Shown piece after piece: positions 18,090 through 27,077 of a stretch of DNA of 64,000 bases. The number at the start of each line of letters is the position of its first letter. Position 1 is the first letter of the stretch. The notes under the pieces are model-generated. The model was given only the letters and a program-made list of their open reading frames with translations, searched no databases and was not told where the DNA came from. Position numbers and translations under genes: made by a program. Location of the stretch: contig NZ_KB291618.1 in assembly GCF_000320405.1 (NCBI RefSeq), positions 99,574 through 163,573 of the forward strand. The letters run 5' to 3'. This DNA is from Clostridium celatum DSM 1785 (GTDB lineage Bacteria; Bacillota; Clostridia; Clostridiales; Clostridiaceae).

Positions 18090-18166
18090 ATTTACTCCCC
18101 CCTAATTTCCTTTTCATCTGATAAGATTATTATATTTTATAAATTAATACTAAACAATGTATTCAT

Positions 18167-19141
18167 TTATATTAACTTTGAAATATATTCATTTATATAT
18201 GGAGAATCCCCTTCATATTTTTTTATATCTTTTCCATTATTATGTAACCTTATTATAGCATTTCTTTTTATAACATTTTTTCCTCTCCATCCACATGAGG
18301 TTTTTGAAATATTTTCTTTGAAAAATTTATTATTCATTCCTGCATATATATCAATTTTTTCGTTACACATAAAATCTAAAGGTTTGAAAGCTTCAATATT
18401 AGAAAAATAAACTTCTTTATTATAAGGACACTTTATTTGACATATATCACAGCCAAAAATTTTATCTTTTAAAAGTTTTATTTCAATTTCATTCAAATCC
18501 TTCTTTTGTGTAATATATGAAGAACATATATTAGGATTTTTCTTATTTATATTAATTGACTTAGTAGGACACTCTTTATAGCAATTATCACATTCCCCAC
18601 ACTCATTAAACATTTTAATTTCAGAAAACTTTCTTTTATCTGTGCATTTTATATCCAAGTCAGTTATTATTTCTCCTAAAAATACATATGATCCATATTT
18701 CTTAGTTATAATCATATTATTTTTCCCAATAAATCCGATACCCGATAAATAAGCGATATATCTTTCTGGCAGCATGTTGCTATCTACAAAAGAGATAGCA
18801 TTTCCACCTAATTCATTTATATATATACATATTTTATCTAAATAACTTTTAACTACTCTATGATAATCTAATCCCTTTGTATATTTAGAAAATCCATTAT
18901 CCATATCATTTTCTTTCCAAAGATAAGGGAAAGCTATTGAAATAATAGTTTTCCCATCTTCCATATATATATTAGGATTAATCCTTTTTTCTATATCTGA
19001 TTCTTCAAATTCGTTTTCTAATAAATTTTCTTTTCTAAATTTAAAAAACTCTCTAAGTTCTTCAAACTTTCTACATTCTATAAATCCAATAGTATCTAAT
19101 CCTAACGAATTACAATAGTTTATGATTTTTTCCTTTAGCAT
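18167..19141 (-). CDS. queG: epoxyqueuosine reductase
   Basis: Cobalamin- and 4Fe-4S-dependent enzyme for the last step of queuosine synthesis in tRNA. The 324 residues show the N-terminal LGLDTIGFIECRKF, the ARYI-like PERYIAYLSGIGFIGKNNM, and two ferredoxin-type clusters (CGECDNCYKECP and CDICQIKCPYNK). It starts 2 nt after the cysE stop, so it is the third gene of the cysK-cysE-queG transcript. Why a tRNA-modification gene rides on a cysteine T-box operon is not clear; co-location may be incidental. Confidence 0.9.
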   Translation of the reverse strand: MLKEKIINYCNSLGLDTIGFIECRKFEELREFFKFRKENLLENEFEESDIEKRINPNIYMEDGKTIISIAFPYLWKENDMDNGFSKYTKGLDYHRVVKSYLDKICIYINELGGNAISFVDSNMLPERYIAYLSGIGFIGKNNMIITKKYGSYVFLGEIITDLDIKCTDKRKFSEIKMFNECGECDNCYKECPTKSININKKNPNICSSYITQKKDLNEIEIKLLKDKIFGCDICQIKCPYNKEVYFSNIEAFKPLDFMCNEKIDIYAGMNNKFFKENISKTSCGWRGKNVIKRNAIIRLHNNGKDIKKYEGDSPYINEYISKLI

Positions 19142-19143
19142 AT

Positions 19144-19743
19144 TTAAATCACCATATCATTATATATTTTTTTACTATTCCCTCTATAATCACCCATCTC
19201 GATTATACTAGTTTCTTCTCTCCTGGGCTTTACTATATTTTTTGCTGGTATTCCAACTGCTGTAGCACCACAAGGAACATCTTTTAAAACAACTGAATTA
19301 GCTCCTATTTTGGCATTACTTCCGATATATATAGGGCCAAGTACTTTAGCACCTGCACCAATTACTACATTATTACCCAGTGTAGGATGCCTTTTACCTT
19401 TATCTTTTCCAGTTCCGCCCAAAGTAACACCATGGTATAAAAGAACATCATCACCAATCTCTGCAGTTTCACCAATTACTACACCCATTCCATGATCAAT
19501 AACTAATCCTTTTCCTATTTTTGCTCCTGGATGTATTTCTATACCTGTAAAAAATCTAGATATTTGAGAAATAAGCCTAGCTAAAAAGAATAACTTTTTT
19601 GTATATAAATAGTGAGCTATTCTATATGAAATAAGTGCATTTATTGTTGGATAAAGCAAGAACACCTCTATCTTACTTCTAGCTGCTGGATCATTTTCCA
19701 TAACCCTATTCAAATCATAAGATAAATTTTCAAATAACTTCAT
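19144..19743 (-). CDS. cysE: serine O-acetyltransferase
   Basis: Makes O-acetylserine from serine and acetyl-CoA, the substrate of CysK. 199 residues with the N-terminal helical part ([17 protein letters not shown]) and left-handed beta-helix hexapeptide repeats ([40 protein letters not shown]). Catalytic His and Asp lie in [12 protein letters not shown]. Sits 185 nt downstream of cysK in the same orientation. Confidence 0.96.
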   Translation of the reverse strand: MKLFENLSYDLNRVMENDPAARSKIEVFLLYPTINALISYRIAHYLYTKKLFFLARLISQISRFFTGIEIHPGAKIGKGLVIDHGMGVVIGETAEIGDDVLLYHGVTLGGTGKDKGKRHPTLGNNVVIGAGAKVLGPIYIGSNAKIGANSVVLKDVPCGATAVGIPAKNIVKPRREETSIIEMGDYRGNSKKIYNDMVI

Positions 19744-19928
19744 ATTTTATCTCCTCCGTATTATCTTAGCCATTATTTATTTTCCAATACCCCTCTAACT
19801 TATTGCTACCTACTTATTACTACCTAAAGTTAATCGAAAAAACTATAATATACCATTCCAGAAATTAATATGATTTCATTAGGAATTTATATCATAATTT
19901 TTTCTGATTTAACTTTTCTATATAATTA

Positions 19929-20837
19929 TTATTCGTATATTCCCATTGAAATATATTTTTCTCCGCCATCTGGAGCTATCGCTAGTACTTTCTTGCCTTT
20001 GCCAGCTTCTTTTGCAAGTTGTAAGGCTGCATAAACAGCTGCTCCTGCTGATATTCCAATTAAAACACCTTCTTTTTTGGCAAATTCAACTGCTGTATTT
20101 ATAGCATCTTTATCATCAACTGCTACTACTTTATCAACATATTCTGCTTCATAATTTTTGGGTATAAACCCAGCTCCAATTCCTTGAATTTTATGTGCAC
20201 CTGGTTTTTTTCCTGAAAGAACTTGTGAGTTACTTGGTTCAACTGCAACTATATTTATTTTAGATATCTTTTGCTTTAAATTTTTTCCTACACCTGTTAT
20301 AGTTCCACCAGTACCAACACCTGCAACAAATATATCTAAATCATTTATATCTTCATATATTTCTTCTGCAGTTGTTTCATAATGTTTTTCAGGATTAGCT
20401 ACATTTTCAAATTGTTGTGGTAAAAAATATCCATGTTCTTTAACTAGAGATGTAGCTTTCTCAATTGCACCTTTCATTCCTTTAGAACCATCTGTTAATA
20501 CAAGCTCTGCTCCATATGCCTTTATTAAATCTCTTCTTTCCTTACTCATAGTTTCCGGCATTACTATTATTACTCTATAACCTTTTATTCTTCCTATCAT
20601 TGCAAGTGCAATCCCTGTGTTACCACTTGTAGGCTCTACAATTACTGAACCTTCCTTTAATAATCCCATTTCTTCAGCTTTCTCAATCATTCCAAGCGCT
20701 GCTCTATCTTTTATACTTCCACCTAAATTAAATTTCTCTAACTTAACGTATACTTCTGCACTATTTTCATCTACCATATTGTTTAACTTTAGTATTGGTG
20801 TTCTCCCTATTAATTCAATTGCATTGTTATAAATCAT
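19929..20837 (-). CDS. cysK: cysteine synthase A
   Basis: PLP enzyme converting O-acetylserine and sulfide to cysteine. 302 residues with the PLP lysine in LGGSIKDRAA (about Lys42), the substrate loop PTSGNTGIALA, the phosphate-binding GVGTGGTITG and the C-terminal ISAGAAVYAA. It follows the Cys-specific T-box and heads the cysK-cysE-queG operon. Confidence 0.96.
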   Translation of the reverse strand: MIYNNAIELIGRTPILKLNNMVDENSAEVYVKLEKFNLGGSIKDRAALGMIEKAEEMGLLKEGSVIVEPTSGNTGIALAMIGRIKGYRVIIVMPETMSKERRDLIKAYGAELVLTDGSKGMKGAIEKATSLVKEHGYFLPQQFENVANPEKHYETTAEEIYEDINDLDIFVAGVGTGGTITGVGKNLKQKISKINIVAVEPSNSQVLSGKKPGAHKIQGIGAGFIPKNYEAEYVDKVVAVDDKDAINTAVEFAKKEGVLIGISAGAAVYAALQLAKEAGKGKKVLAIAPDGGEKYISMGIYE

Positions 20838-20881
20838 ATTACTACCTCCAATATAGTTTTTAAATATTTTTTAAATATAAA

Positions 20882-20914
20882 AAAACCTCGTCTCTATATA
20901 TAGAGACGAAGTTT
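20882..20914 (-). terminator. T-box-regulated terminator
   Basis: Self-complementary 20-base core (20889-20908) extended by AAAC/GTTT, followed by seven T on the minus strand. It competes with the T-box antiterminator. Confidence 0.9.
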
Positions 20915-21245
20915 ACTTCGCGGTTCCACTCTAATTAAACCATCATAATAATAATGATTTCCCTCATTCTACAGTACTAAATAATACCTGATCACTATAA
21001 CGGGTGCTACCGTAAAACCTTACTATTATTTCAGGCTTAAACTCCAAAGGGCACTTCATATAAAGTGATTCTTAGCTTTACTATAAGCTTAGAGGAATTT
21101 ATCCATGTCATACTAAGTTAACTTCATTTGAAGTTCTACAGTAACTAAACATCAGATAAATTACCGGTAAAAAGTTCACAGCATCCTTTTCTCTCTGTAA
21201 CCATCCTTTATACTACTTTCCTTCTTCATAGTCTTAATTCCGAGT
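20882..21245 (-). ncRNA. T-box leader, cysteine-specific
   Basis: A ~360-nt minus-strand leader before cysK. The conserved T-box AGAGTGGAACCGCG lies at 20919-20932, followed by a terminator with palindromic stem 20889-20908 and a T-run. Stem I has GTAGTA and AGAGAG elements near its 5' end, and the specifier loop reads GAAG-TGC-CCTTTGGAG with TGC (cysteine) at 21051-21053. Uncharged tRNA-Cys should pair with the specifier and T-box and prevent termination. The specifier fits the downstream cysK-cysE exactly. Confidence 0.93.
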
Positions 21246-21268
21246 ATTTAACTAAACTTTATATTTTT

Positions 21269-21296
21269 ATTATATTCTTATATTTCAAAAAGTCAA
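21269..21296 (-). promoter_or_regulatory. promoter of the cysK T-box operon
   Basis: Minus-strand TTGACT (21291-21296), 16-bp spacer, TATAAT (21269-21274), ~25 bp upstream of the leader. Confidence 0.75.
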
Positions 21297-21313
21297 CACT
21301 TTTTGGGAATTTT

Positions 21314-22567
21314 TTACTTATTCTTCTTCTTCCATATAGGATATAATATTTCATCAATTAAATCATGTGTATTTACCACACCTATTAACATGTTTTTTTC
21401 ATCTACAACTGGTATTGTTAATAAATCATACTTTGCTGAAATTTCAACAGCCTCATGTATATCTTCATAGTGCTTAAGAACATCTATATTTTCATTCATT
21501 ATTTCCTTAGCCTTAACACTTGAATCATTTAACAGTAAATCCTTTAATCCAAGTACTCCTATAAGCCTATCCTCTTCATCTTTTATAAATATAGAATTTA
21601 ATTCTTCATCTTCTGGATTAGTTTCTCTTAATATATCTATTATTTCTCCAATAGTAATATCTAAATTAAAAGCAATAAAATCCTTACTCATTACACTTCC
21701 AACTGTTTCGTCTTCATATTTTAGTAATTCTTTTACTTCTTCAGCATCTTCAGTTTCTAAATTTACAAGTATCTTTTCTCTTTCATCATCATTAAGTTCA
21801 TCTAAAATATCAGCAATTTCATCATTAGGCATATTCTCTAATACTTCAGCCGCTTTAGCTTCACTTAAATCTTTAAGTATACTTCCCCTATACTCTGGTT
21901 CAATTTCTTCTAGAGTATCTGCCGCTAAATCCTCATCTAAAGATTCAATTATTTGCTTTCTATGCCCTGCATCAAGATTCTCTAATATATCAGCTAAGTC
22001 AGCTGGATGTAATGTAGATAGTTTTTTATATGGCACTGAAATTTGCAAATTTTTATTTACCATTTCTAAAGATTCAACATCATCCCACATAAGAACTTTA
22101 TCATCATAATCCTTATTCATAACCTTATATATAAACTTTCCTAAACCTTGACACTTCATTCTTCTGAACTTAGCAAGCGGTCCTGTTTCAACAGCAATTA
22201 CTCTATATTCTCCAGCAATTTCTGCTATTCTTAAGTCATCAACTCTTACAACTTGCTTACCATTAATATCAACAATCTTTTTATCTAATAAGTTTCTAGA
22301 TAGTAAATAAGAATACGTTCTTGGAAGTATTTCCTTACTACCTCTTGTCATTATCTTAACATTGTTATCTATAGAATAAAAAATTATACTTCTAAATTCA
22401 TAATGAAAAGTAACTCCATCTCGTCTCACCTTATAACCTATTACTCTTGGATATCCATCATCAGTAGTTACGTATATATCCTTTAACTCCCCTAGCACAT
22501 CATTAAATTCGTCATACATCTTCTTGCCTAATATACTAGTAAATAGGAAAACAGATAGTTTTTCCAT
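21314..22567 (-). CDS. MgtE N-terminal/CBS domain protein with PRC-barrel, lacking the channel domain
   Basis: 417 residues. Order: an N-terminal PRC-barrel-like region, a second half-barrel around KKIVDINGKQVVRVDDLRI, the MgtE N superhelical domain (LHPADLADILENLD and repeated MPNDEIADILDELND units) and two CBS motifs ending in IPVVDEKNMLIGVVNTHDLID. In MgtE magnesium channels these are the cytoplasmic Mg sensor domains, but the C-terminal membrane domain is absent. It is therefore a soluble protein, perhaps sensing Mg or adenine nucleotides. The ATG at 22567 follows GGAGG; an upstream TTG is less likely. Confidence 0.85.
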   Translation of the reverse strand: MEKLSVFLFTSILGKKMYDEFNDVLGELKDIYVTTDDGYPRVIGYKVRRDGVTFHYEFRSIIFYSIDNNVKIMTRGSKEILPRTYSYLLSRNLLDKKIVDINGKQVVRVDDLRIAEIAGEYRVIAVETGPLAKFRRMKCQGLGKFIYKVMNKDYDDKVLMWDDVESLEMVNKNLQISVPYKKLSTLHPADLADILENLDAGHRKQIIESLDEDLAADTLEEIEPEYRGSILKDLSEAKAAEVLENMPNDEIADILDELNDDEREKILVNLETEDAEEVKELLKYEDETVGSVMSKDFIAFNLDITIGEIIDILRETNPEDEELNSIFIKDEEDRLIGVLGLKDLLLNDSSVKAKEIMNENIDVLKHYEDIHEAVEISAKYDLLTIPVVDEKNMLIGVVNTHDLIDEILYPIWKKKNK

Positions 22568-22917
22568 ACAACTTCCTCCTTCATTAACAGAGAGGAAATT
22601 CAATATTTATAATGAGCTACAATTTTCTTTTGCTAATTTTGTGTAAATTAAACCTATAAAATTACTACTATTTGCTCAATTTACTTTAGTAAATAAAATT
22701 TACTATACATAAGTTTTACTTGCTAAAGCTAAAGTTGGAATCTCACTTAAATGAAAGTTTTTCTCTCTTTTTATGTTTATATTCAATTTTCTTAAATTTA
22801 TCCTCTGAGGGACACCCTCCATTTAATCTCACCACCATTTTTTATAAATTTAATTTTTTCAATTGACTATACAATAATCTTGCAGCAAAATATTTCAATT
22901 TATTTTAAACTACATAC
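22568..22917. other. intergenic region upstream of the MgtE-like gene
   Basis: About 350 AT-rich bases. A small palindrome (ATTTACT/AGTAAAT) lies near 22680 and a weak GAGGG/CCCTC hairpin near 22810. I recognise no riboswitch or gene; in particular no M-box consensus is visible. Confidence 0.5.
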
Positions 22918-22937
22918 AAAAACCCCTTTTTAGGGGT
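22918..22937 (-). terminator. terminator after the 23057 membrane protein gene
   Basis: Short GC-rich stem ACCCC/GGGGT with A/T loop and five T on the minus strand, 120 bp past the stop. Confidence 0.7.
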
Positions 22938-23056
22938 GTCTCATATTAATATTATATTAAAGCAACTCTAAAAGGCAATACTTTAAATACCATATATTTA
23001 TTAAATTATATTTTTATTTAGATATACCTTGATTTTTACTCTAAACATATCCTTTT

Positions 23057-23704
23057 TTACCTTATTTTAAAAGTATTTATAGCATTATAACTACAAATAA
23101 GCATAAAAACCTCTCCTACAATATTATATGGAAAAATCATCATATTGCTCACAAACATAATAAATTCTCCTATTAATACTATTAATGAAATCATCAATAA
23201 CCTCATCCCTTTTTTATTACTATAAGGTTTATCTCCTAAAAGAAGGGTTATAATCATAATAGCTGCCAATATTATTAAATAAATTAAACTTGGTACTAAT
23301 ATTTCTTTAAATCTTACAATAAACCCAAATACACTATCTATTTTAATATCAAGCTTATAAATTTTTATAATAATTACATAACTTATAATTAGTATAATTG
23401 TAAAAACATAATTATAATCAAAACTTTTATCTTCCATCCTCAAAAAAATATATAGCGCTATTAATGCCAAAAGTGGAATTGCTATATAGTTAGTTTGCGT
23501 TAATGATTTCATACTATATATTATGCTTTGCTTTTCAACTATCCATAAAACTACCAAAGAGATATATCTAAGTAAAAGTGTTAGTAATGCTATTGAATAT
23601 ACTAATTTTATTTTTTTAGGTGATTTTTTATTATTCAAATACATTAGATAAAAAATAAAAATAATTATAAATAATAATATACATAAATAAGTAAAAGCTA
23701 TCAT
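23057..23704 (-). CDS. integral membrane protein of unknown function
   Basis: 215 residues, almost entirely hydrophobic, with about seven predicted membrane helices (first at residues 3-24) separated by short Lys-rich loops. I do not recognise the family. A good AAGGAAG site precedes the ATG. It starts 72 nt after the lipid kinase gene and could be co-transcribed with it. Confidence 0.7.
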   Translation of the reverse strand: MIAFTYLCILLFIIIFIFYLMYLNNKKSPKKIKLVYSIALLTLLLRYISLVVLWIVEKQSIIYSMKSLTQTNYIAIPLLALIALYIFLRMEDKSFDYNYVFTIILIISYVIIIKIYKLDIKIDSVFGFIVRFKEILVPSLIYLIILAAIMIITLLLGDKPYSNKKGMRLLMISLIVLIGEFIMFVSNMMIFPYNIVGEVFMLICSYNAINTFKIR

Positions 23705-23775
23705 ATTTTACTTCCTTTCAAAAATACTATTATTTATAATTATTAATTTTACTTTTTATTTATTCTTTAAATAAA

Positions 23776-24657
23776 TTAATTTATTCCTAAAATTTTAACT
23801 CCACCTTTAATACATTTAACTTCTAGTGGAAAATCTGGTCCTCTTTCACCATCAATATCAGTAACAATTCCTTCATCACACTCTATATGAATATGTTCTG
23901 TTTTAAAATATAGCACTCCTTCTGAATCTAGATGTTCACCTCTTAGTATTTTTATAAATAAAGGTATTAACTCGTAAAGAGGTACAGCTTTAAATATGAT
24001 AACATCTAATTTTCCATCTGTAGCACTTGCTTTATTAGCTAAAGAAAAATTACCTGCAGTTTGCCCATTAAACACTAACATAAGATACATATTACCTTCA
24101 AAATTTACTTCATCAGAAGTTATTTTAACCTTTAAAGGTCTAAAATTAGGTAACTCTTCTAAACCTTTTAAATAATATGCAAGCTTTCCTATTGTATTCT
24201 TTAAATTTATATCTGTCTTTTGAGAAACATCTGTAAATAACCCCGTACTAGCTACATTTACAAAATATTTATCATTTATGCTTCCAAGATCTACTCCAAC
24301 AGCACTTGAATTTATTATTTTTCTACAAGCTTCATTTACATCAAAAGGTATACCTAGGAATTTAGCAAAATCATTTGCAGTACCTACTGGCAAAATAGCA
24401 ATTGGTAATGAAATTCCTAACTTAGCCATAGCATTAACAACAGAATCTACTGTTCCATCTCCACCGGCAATAAGTATATATTCATAGTTGCCACCTTTAA
24501 CATCTGCAAATGCCTCTTCTATTCCACATTCTCTTTTTATTCTATAAGGAACAATAGTATATCCTGATTCTTGATGAATATTTATTACATTGTCTAACTT
24601 AGCCAAAATAACATTTTCCCCCGAATATGGATTATATATTAATTTAACTTTTTTCAT
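23776..24657 (-). CDS. YegS/DgkB-type lipid (diacylglycerol) kinase
   Basis: 293 residues with the DAGK catalytic signature AGGDGTVDSVVNA, the adjacent LPIAILPVGTANDFAK, and late GERGPDFPLEV. Such kinases phosphorylate diacylglycerol or related lipids at the membrane face. The ATG at 24657 lies 5 nt after GGAGGG; the GTG at 24672 overlaps that region. Divergent from pssA, another phospholipid gene, which fits a membrane-lipid context. The exact substrate is not determinable here. Confidence 0.88.
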   Translation of the reverse strand: MKKVKLIYNPYSGENVILAKLDNVINIHQESGYTIVPYRIKRECGIEEAFADVKGGNYEYILIAGGDGTVDSVVNAMAKLGISLPIAILPVGTANDFAKFLGIPFDVNEACRKIINSSAVGVDLGSINDKYFVNVASTGLFTDVSQKTDINLKNTIGKLAYYLKGLEELPNFRPLKVKITSDEVNFEGNMYLMLVFNGQTAGNFSLANKASATDGKLDVIIFKAVPLYELIPLFIKILRGEHLDSEGVLYFKTEHIHIECDEGIVTDIDGERGPDFPLEVKCIKGGVKILGIN

Positions 24658-24860
24658 TATATCCCTCCACACTTAATTTTCCTTAATAAATTATATCATA
24701 AAACAATTTCATATAACTTAGCAATGGTAATTGTTAATATTATCTGTTATTTCCTTATTTTTATATCATTATTTTTCATATGTACCTAACTTTATCTATA
24801 TAATATTATATAAATAAGTTTATACACATATTACCATAACTCTAATAATGTTATTTTCTA

Positions 24861-24889
24861 TTAAATTTTATTTTACTTTGTGTTATAAT
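24861..24889 (+). promoter_or_regulatory. candidate promoter of pssA
   Basis: TATAAT at 24884-24889 with only a weak TTAAAT at 17-bp spacing; located 37 bp upstream of the pssA ATG. Confidence 0.4.
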
Positions 24890-24925
24890 TGTATCTTATT
24901 ATAAGATATACTTAGGAGTGATTAT

Positions 24926-25447
24926 ATGAAAAAAAGTTGTATTCCTAACATCTTTACATTTATTAATTTATCTTTTGGAATACTATCTCTACTTTCTACC
25001 TTTGAAGAAAAATATAAGTTAGCTTGTATTTTTATACTTTTAGCAGCATTGGTAGATAGATACGATGGTAGGATAGCTAGATTTCTAAATGTTTCTAGTG
25101 ATCTTGGTAAAGAGTTAGATTCACTAGCAGATTTAGTATCATTTGGTGTTGCACCTGCTATTTTAATATTTCTAATATTTGATTTTAATACTTTGGGACC
25201 AAGTGGCTTGTTCGGGTATATTTCATTACTTTTATTTCCTATATGTGGTGCATTTAGACTTGCTAGATATAATGCTAGTGAATTTAATGGAGTTTTTACC
25301 GGGGTTCCTATTACTGTTACTGGAAGTTTTTTAGCTTTATTCGCTTTATTTACTGTTAATGGAAATATTTCTGCTATTATTCCTTTTTTATTAATATTAT
25401 TATGTTCTTATTTAATGGTAAGTACTTTTAAACTAAGGAAATTCTAA
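24926..25447 (+). CDS. pssA: CDP-diacylglycerol--serine O-phosphatidyltransferase
   Basis: Makes phosphatidylserine from CDP-diacylglycerol and serine. The 173-residue membrane protein carries the CDP-alcohol phosphotransferase signature DG-X2-AR-X8-G-X3-D-X3-D, read as DGRIARFLNVSSDLGKELDS followed by LAD. About five to six membrane helices. Ribosome binding site AGGAG precedes the ATG. Assignment to serine rather than glycerophosphate as acceptor rests on overall resemblance (NIFTFINLSFGILSL at the N terminus) and is good but not certain. Confidence 0.87.
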   Translation: MKKSCIPNIFTFINLSFGILSLLSTFEEKYKLACIFILLAALVDRYDGRIARFLNVSSDLGKELDSLADLVSFGVAPAILIFLIFDFNTLGPSGLFGYISLLLFPICGAFRLARYNASEFNGVFTGVPITVTGSFLALFALFTVNGNISAIIPFLLILLCSYLMVSTFKLRKF

Positions 25448-25473
25448 CACTACAACTGGTTATATAATTTTAA

Positions 25474-25512
25474 AAGGGCTGTATCATTTTATTTAATTTT
25501 GATTCAGCCCTT
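25474..25512. terminator. terminator between convergent pssA and the 25525 gene
   Basis: 13-bp stem with one mismatch (AAGGGCTG and CAGCCCTT outer arms), T-rich on both sides. Confidence 0.75.
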
Positions 25513-25524
25513 CACAAATCTTTT

Positions 25525-25908
25525 TTATTTATCATCCTTATATTTTTTTACTTCTTTAAACTCTTCTCTTGTCATTGTTGCATCATTAAAAAGCAATTCT
25601 TCATCAACTTCTGTCAATATAGCCTTATTATCACCCTTCTTTAGCATATAATCTCCAATAACTGCACAATAATGAAAATAACTTTCTCCACAATCATCTA
25701 TTAATTCAATTAAATGATCAATTGTTTCTCCCAATTTATCTGCCCTATGAACAGCATCTTTAACATAACTTGTTCTTGCTTCATTTATATTATTAAGTTC
25801 TGCTGCTCCAGCAATCAACAATCTATATGAATCCACCATAGATCTCAATAATTGCGTTAAATTATTTACATTACTATAATACTCTTTCATTAATTGATTA
25901 TATTTCAT
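25525..25908 (-). CDS. hypothetical helical protein
   Basis: 127 residues, soluble, probably all-helical, no signal peptide. I do not recognise a family. GAGGTG precedes the ATG. It lies 35 nt after the 25944 gene and the three genes rubrerythrin-25944-25525 appear to form one transcript ending at the terminator 25474-25512. Two cysteines near the middle (DDCGESYFHYC) are notable. Confidence 0.65.
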   Translation of the reverse strand: MKYNQLMKEYYSNVNNLTQLLRSMVDSYRLLIAGAAELNNINEARTSYVKDAVHRADKLGETIDHLIELIDDCGESYFHYCAVIGDYMLKKGDNKAILTEVDEELLFNDATMTREEFKEVKKYKDDK

Positions 25909-25943
25909 TTAACACCTCAATTTAATGAATTTTAACTTATTAT

Positions 25944-26348
25944 CTACTTATTCTTACAGTCCTTCTTGTCAACATTATTAATATATTCATCATCTAATTC
26001 ACTAAATATATCCGTAGAGATTTTACACTTATCAGCTACCTCTTTACTCTTAAGTTCTATATACATAGTATTTATTTCTATACACTCTTTTTTTGCTGCT
26101 TTATTTTTAATAGCTACATTTGTTTTCTCTTCAATAGTACTTTCTGCTTTTTTATTACTTATAATAGTTTCTTTTTTTGCTTCACTTACACTACTCTCCT
26201 TAATTGGTATATTCTCAGTTGCCTTAGTTTTTGTACTTTCTCTATATAAATTTGTGTCTAACTCTAAGTTATTGCTTTCTTCATTAAAAACAAAATTTTC
26301 TCCATAAATTACAGGAACAAAAAACTCTTTAGGTATTGATATAAACAT
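25944..26348 (-). CDS. hypothetical protein, Lys/Glu-rich
   Basis: 134 residues. An N-terminal MFISIPKEFFVPVIYGENF is followed by a charged, low-complexity region (Lys, Glu, Thr, Ser) and a C-terminal helix. Not a membrane protein; no family recognised. Strong AGGAGG precedes the ATG, 11 nt after the rubrerythrin stop, so translation with rubrerythrin is likely. Confidence 0.6.
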   Translation of the reverse strand: MFISIPKEFFVPVIYGENFVFNEESNNLELDTNLYRESTKTKATENIPIKESSVSEAKKETIISNKKAESTIEEKTNVAIKNKAAKKECIEINTMYIELKSKEVADKCKISTDIFSELDDEYINNVDKKDCKNK

Positions 26349-26359
26349 GATTCCACCTC

Positions 26360-26902
26360 CTATGCATCATTAGATTCACAATATGCTTTAAAATATTCTC
26401 TTGGATATGAACATAGTGGGCATTTTATCGGTGCATTTGCACCTTCATATATATATCCACAATTCATACATACCCATTTTGAGTCTTTTGATCCGCTAAA
26501 CATAGTACCATTTTCTATATCGTCATATAATTTTTTAAACCTTTTTGCATGCTCCTCTTCAACTTCTCTTAATTCTTTATAAAAATCTGCAATTTCAGTA
26601 AACCCTTCTTCCCTTGCCTCTTTTTCAAACTTAGCATAAATATCATTAGCTTCCTCTGTTTCCCCACATATAGCATCCATTAAATTTTCCTTTGTTGAAC
26701 AGATAAGGTTAAGAAAATCACCATACACTTTTCTTGCATGAGCTAATTCATTTTCTGCTGTAATATCAAAAACTTATGCAACTTTTCTGTATCCTTCTTT
26801 TTTAGCCCTTTCTGCATATAAAGTATATTTATTTCTAGCCCTACTTTCTCCAGCAAATGTTCTATATAAATTTTTCTCTGTCTTACTACCTTTTAAATTC
26901 AT
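26360..26902 (-). CDS. rubrerythrin with an in-frame stop codon
   Basis: Peroxide-reducing non-haem iron protein of anaerobes. From the ATG at 26902 (after GAGGAG) the sequence reads MNLKGSKTEKNLYRTFAGES, RARNKYTLYAERAKKEGY, RKVA, then TAA at 26774-26776, then on in the same frame with VFDITAENELAHARKVY to a C-terminal rubredoxin-like domain (CMNCGYIYEG and CPLCSYP). The stop stands where the family has Glu (GAA), so it is a single substitution, codon 43. Without it the protein would be 180 residues with both the diiron and FeCys4 domains. Either a real nonsense mutation or a base error. Confidence 0.88.
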
Positions 26903-27077
26903 TATAATCTCCTCTATAATATTTCTACTATTAAGTTATTCATAATTAAAAAAAATGCAACAAATAAAAATGACGGATTACGAATTGTGTAAAATAACTT
27001 TTCTAAAATCATCTTACTTTTCATCCTTAATCCATCATTTTTAATGTTAATATATTTTTTATTATTATTCTAACTAT

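Noticed and set aside
22678..22700. ATTTACT/AGTAAAT palindrome upstream of the MgtE-like gene as the same operator as at 61382
   Set aside because: Arm length and central spacing differ (2 versus 3 bases), and such AT palindromes arise easily here.
26360..26728. A separate short rubrerythrin gene starting at GTG 26728
   Set aside because: The same frame continues upstream through a single stop to a proper ATG and ribosome binding site; the short form lacks half of the diiron domain.
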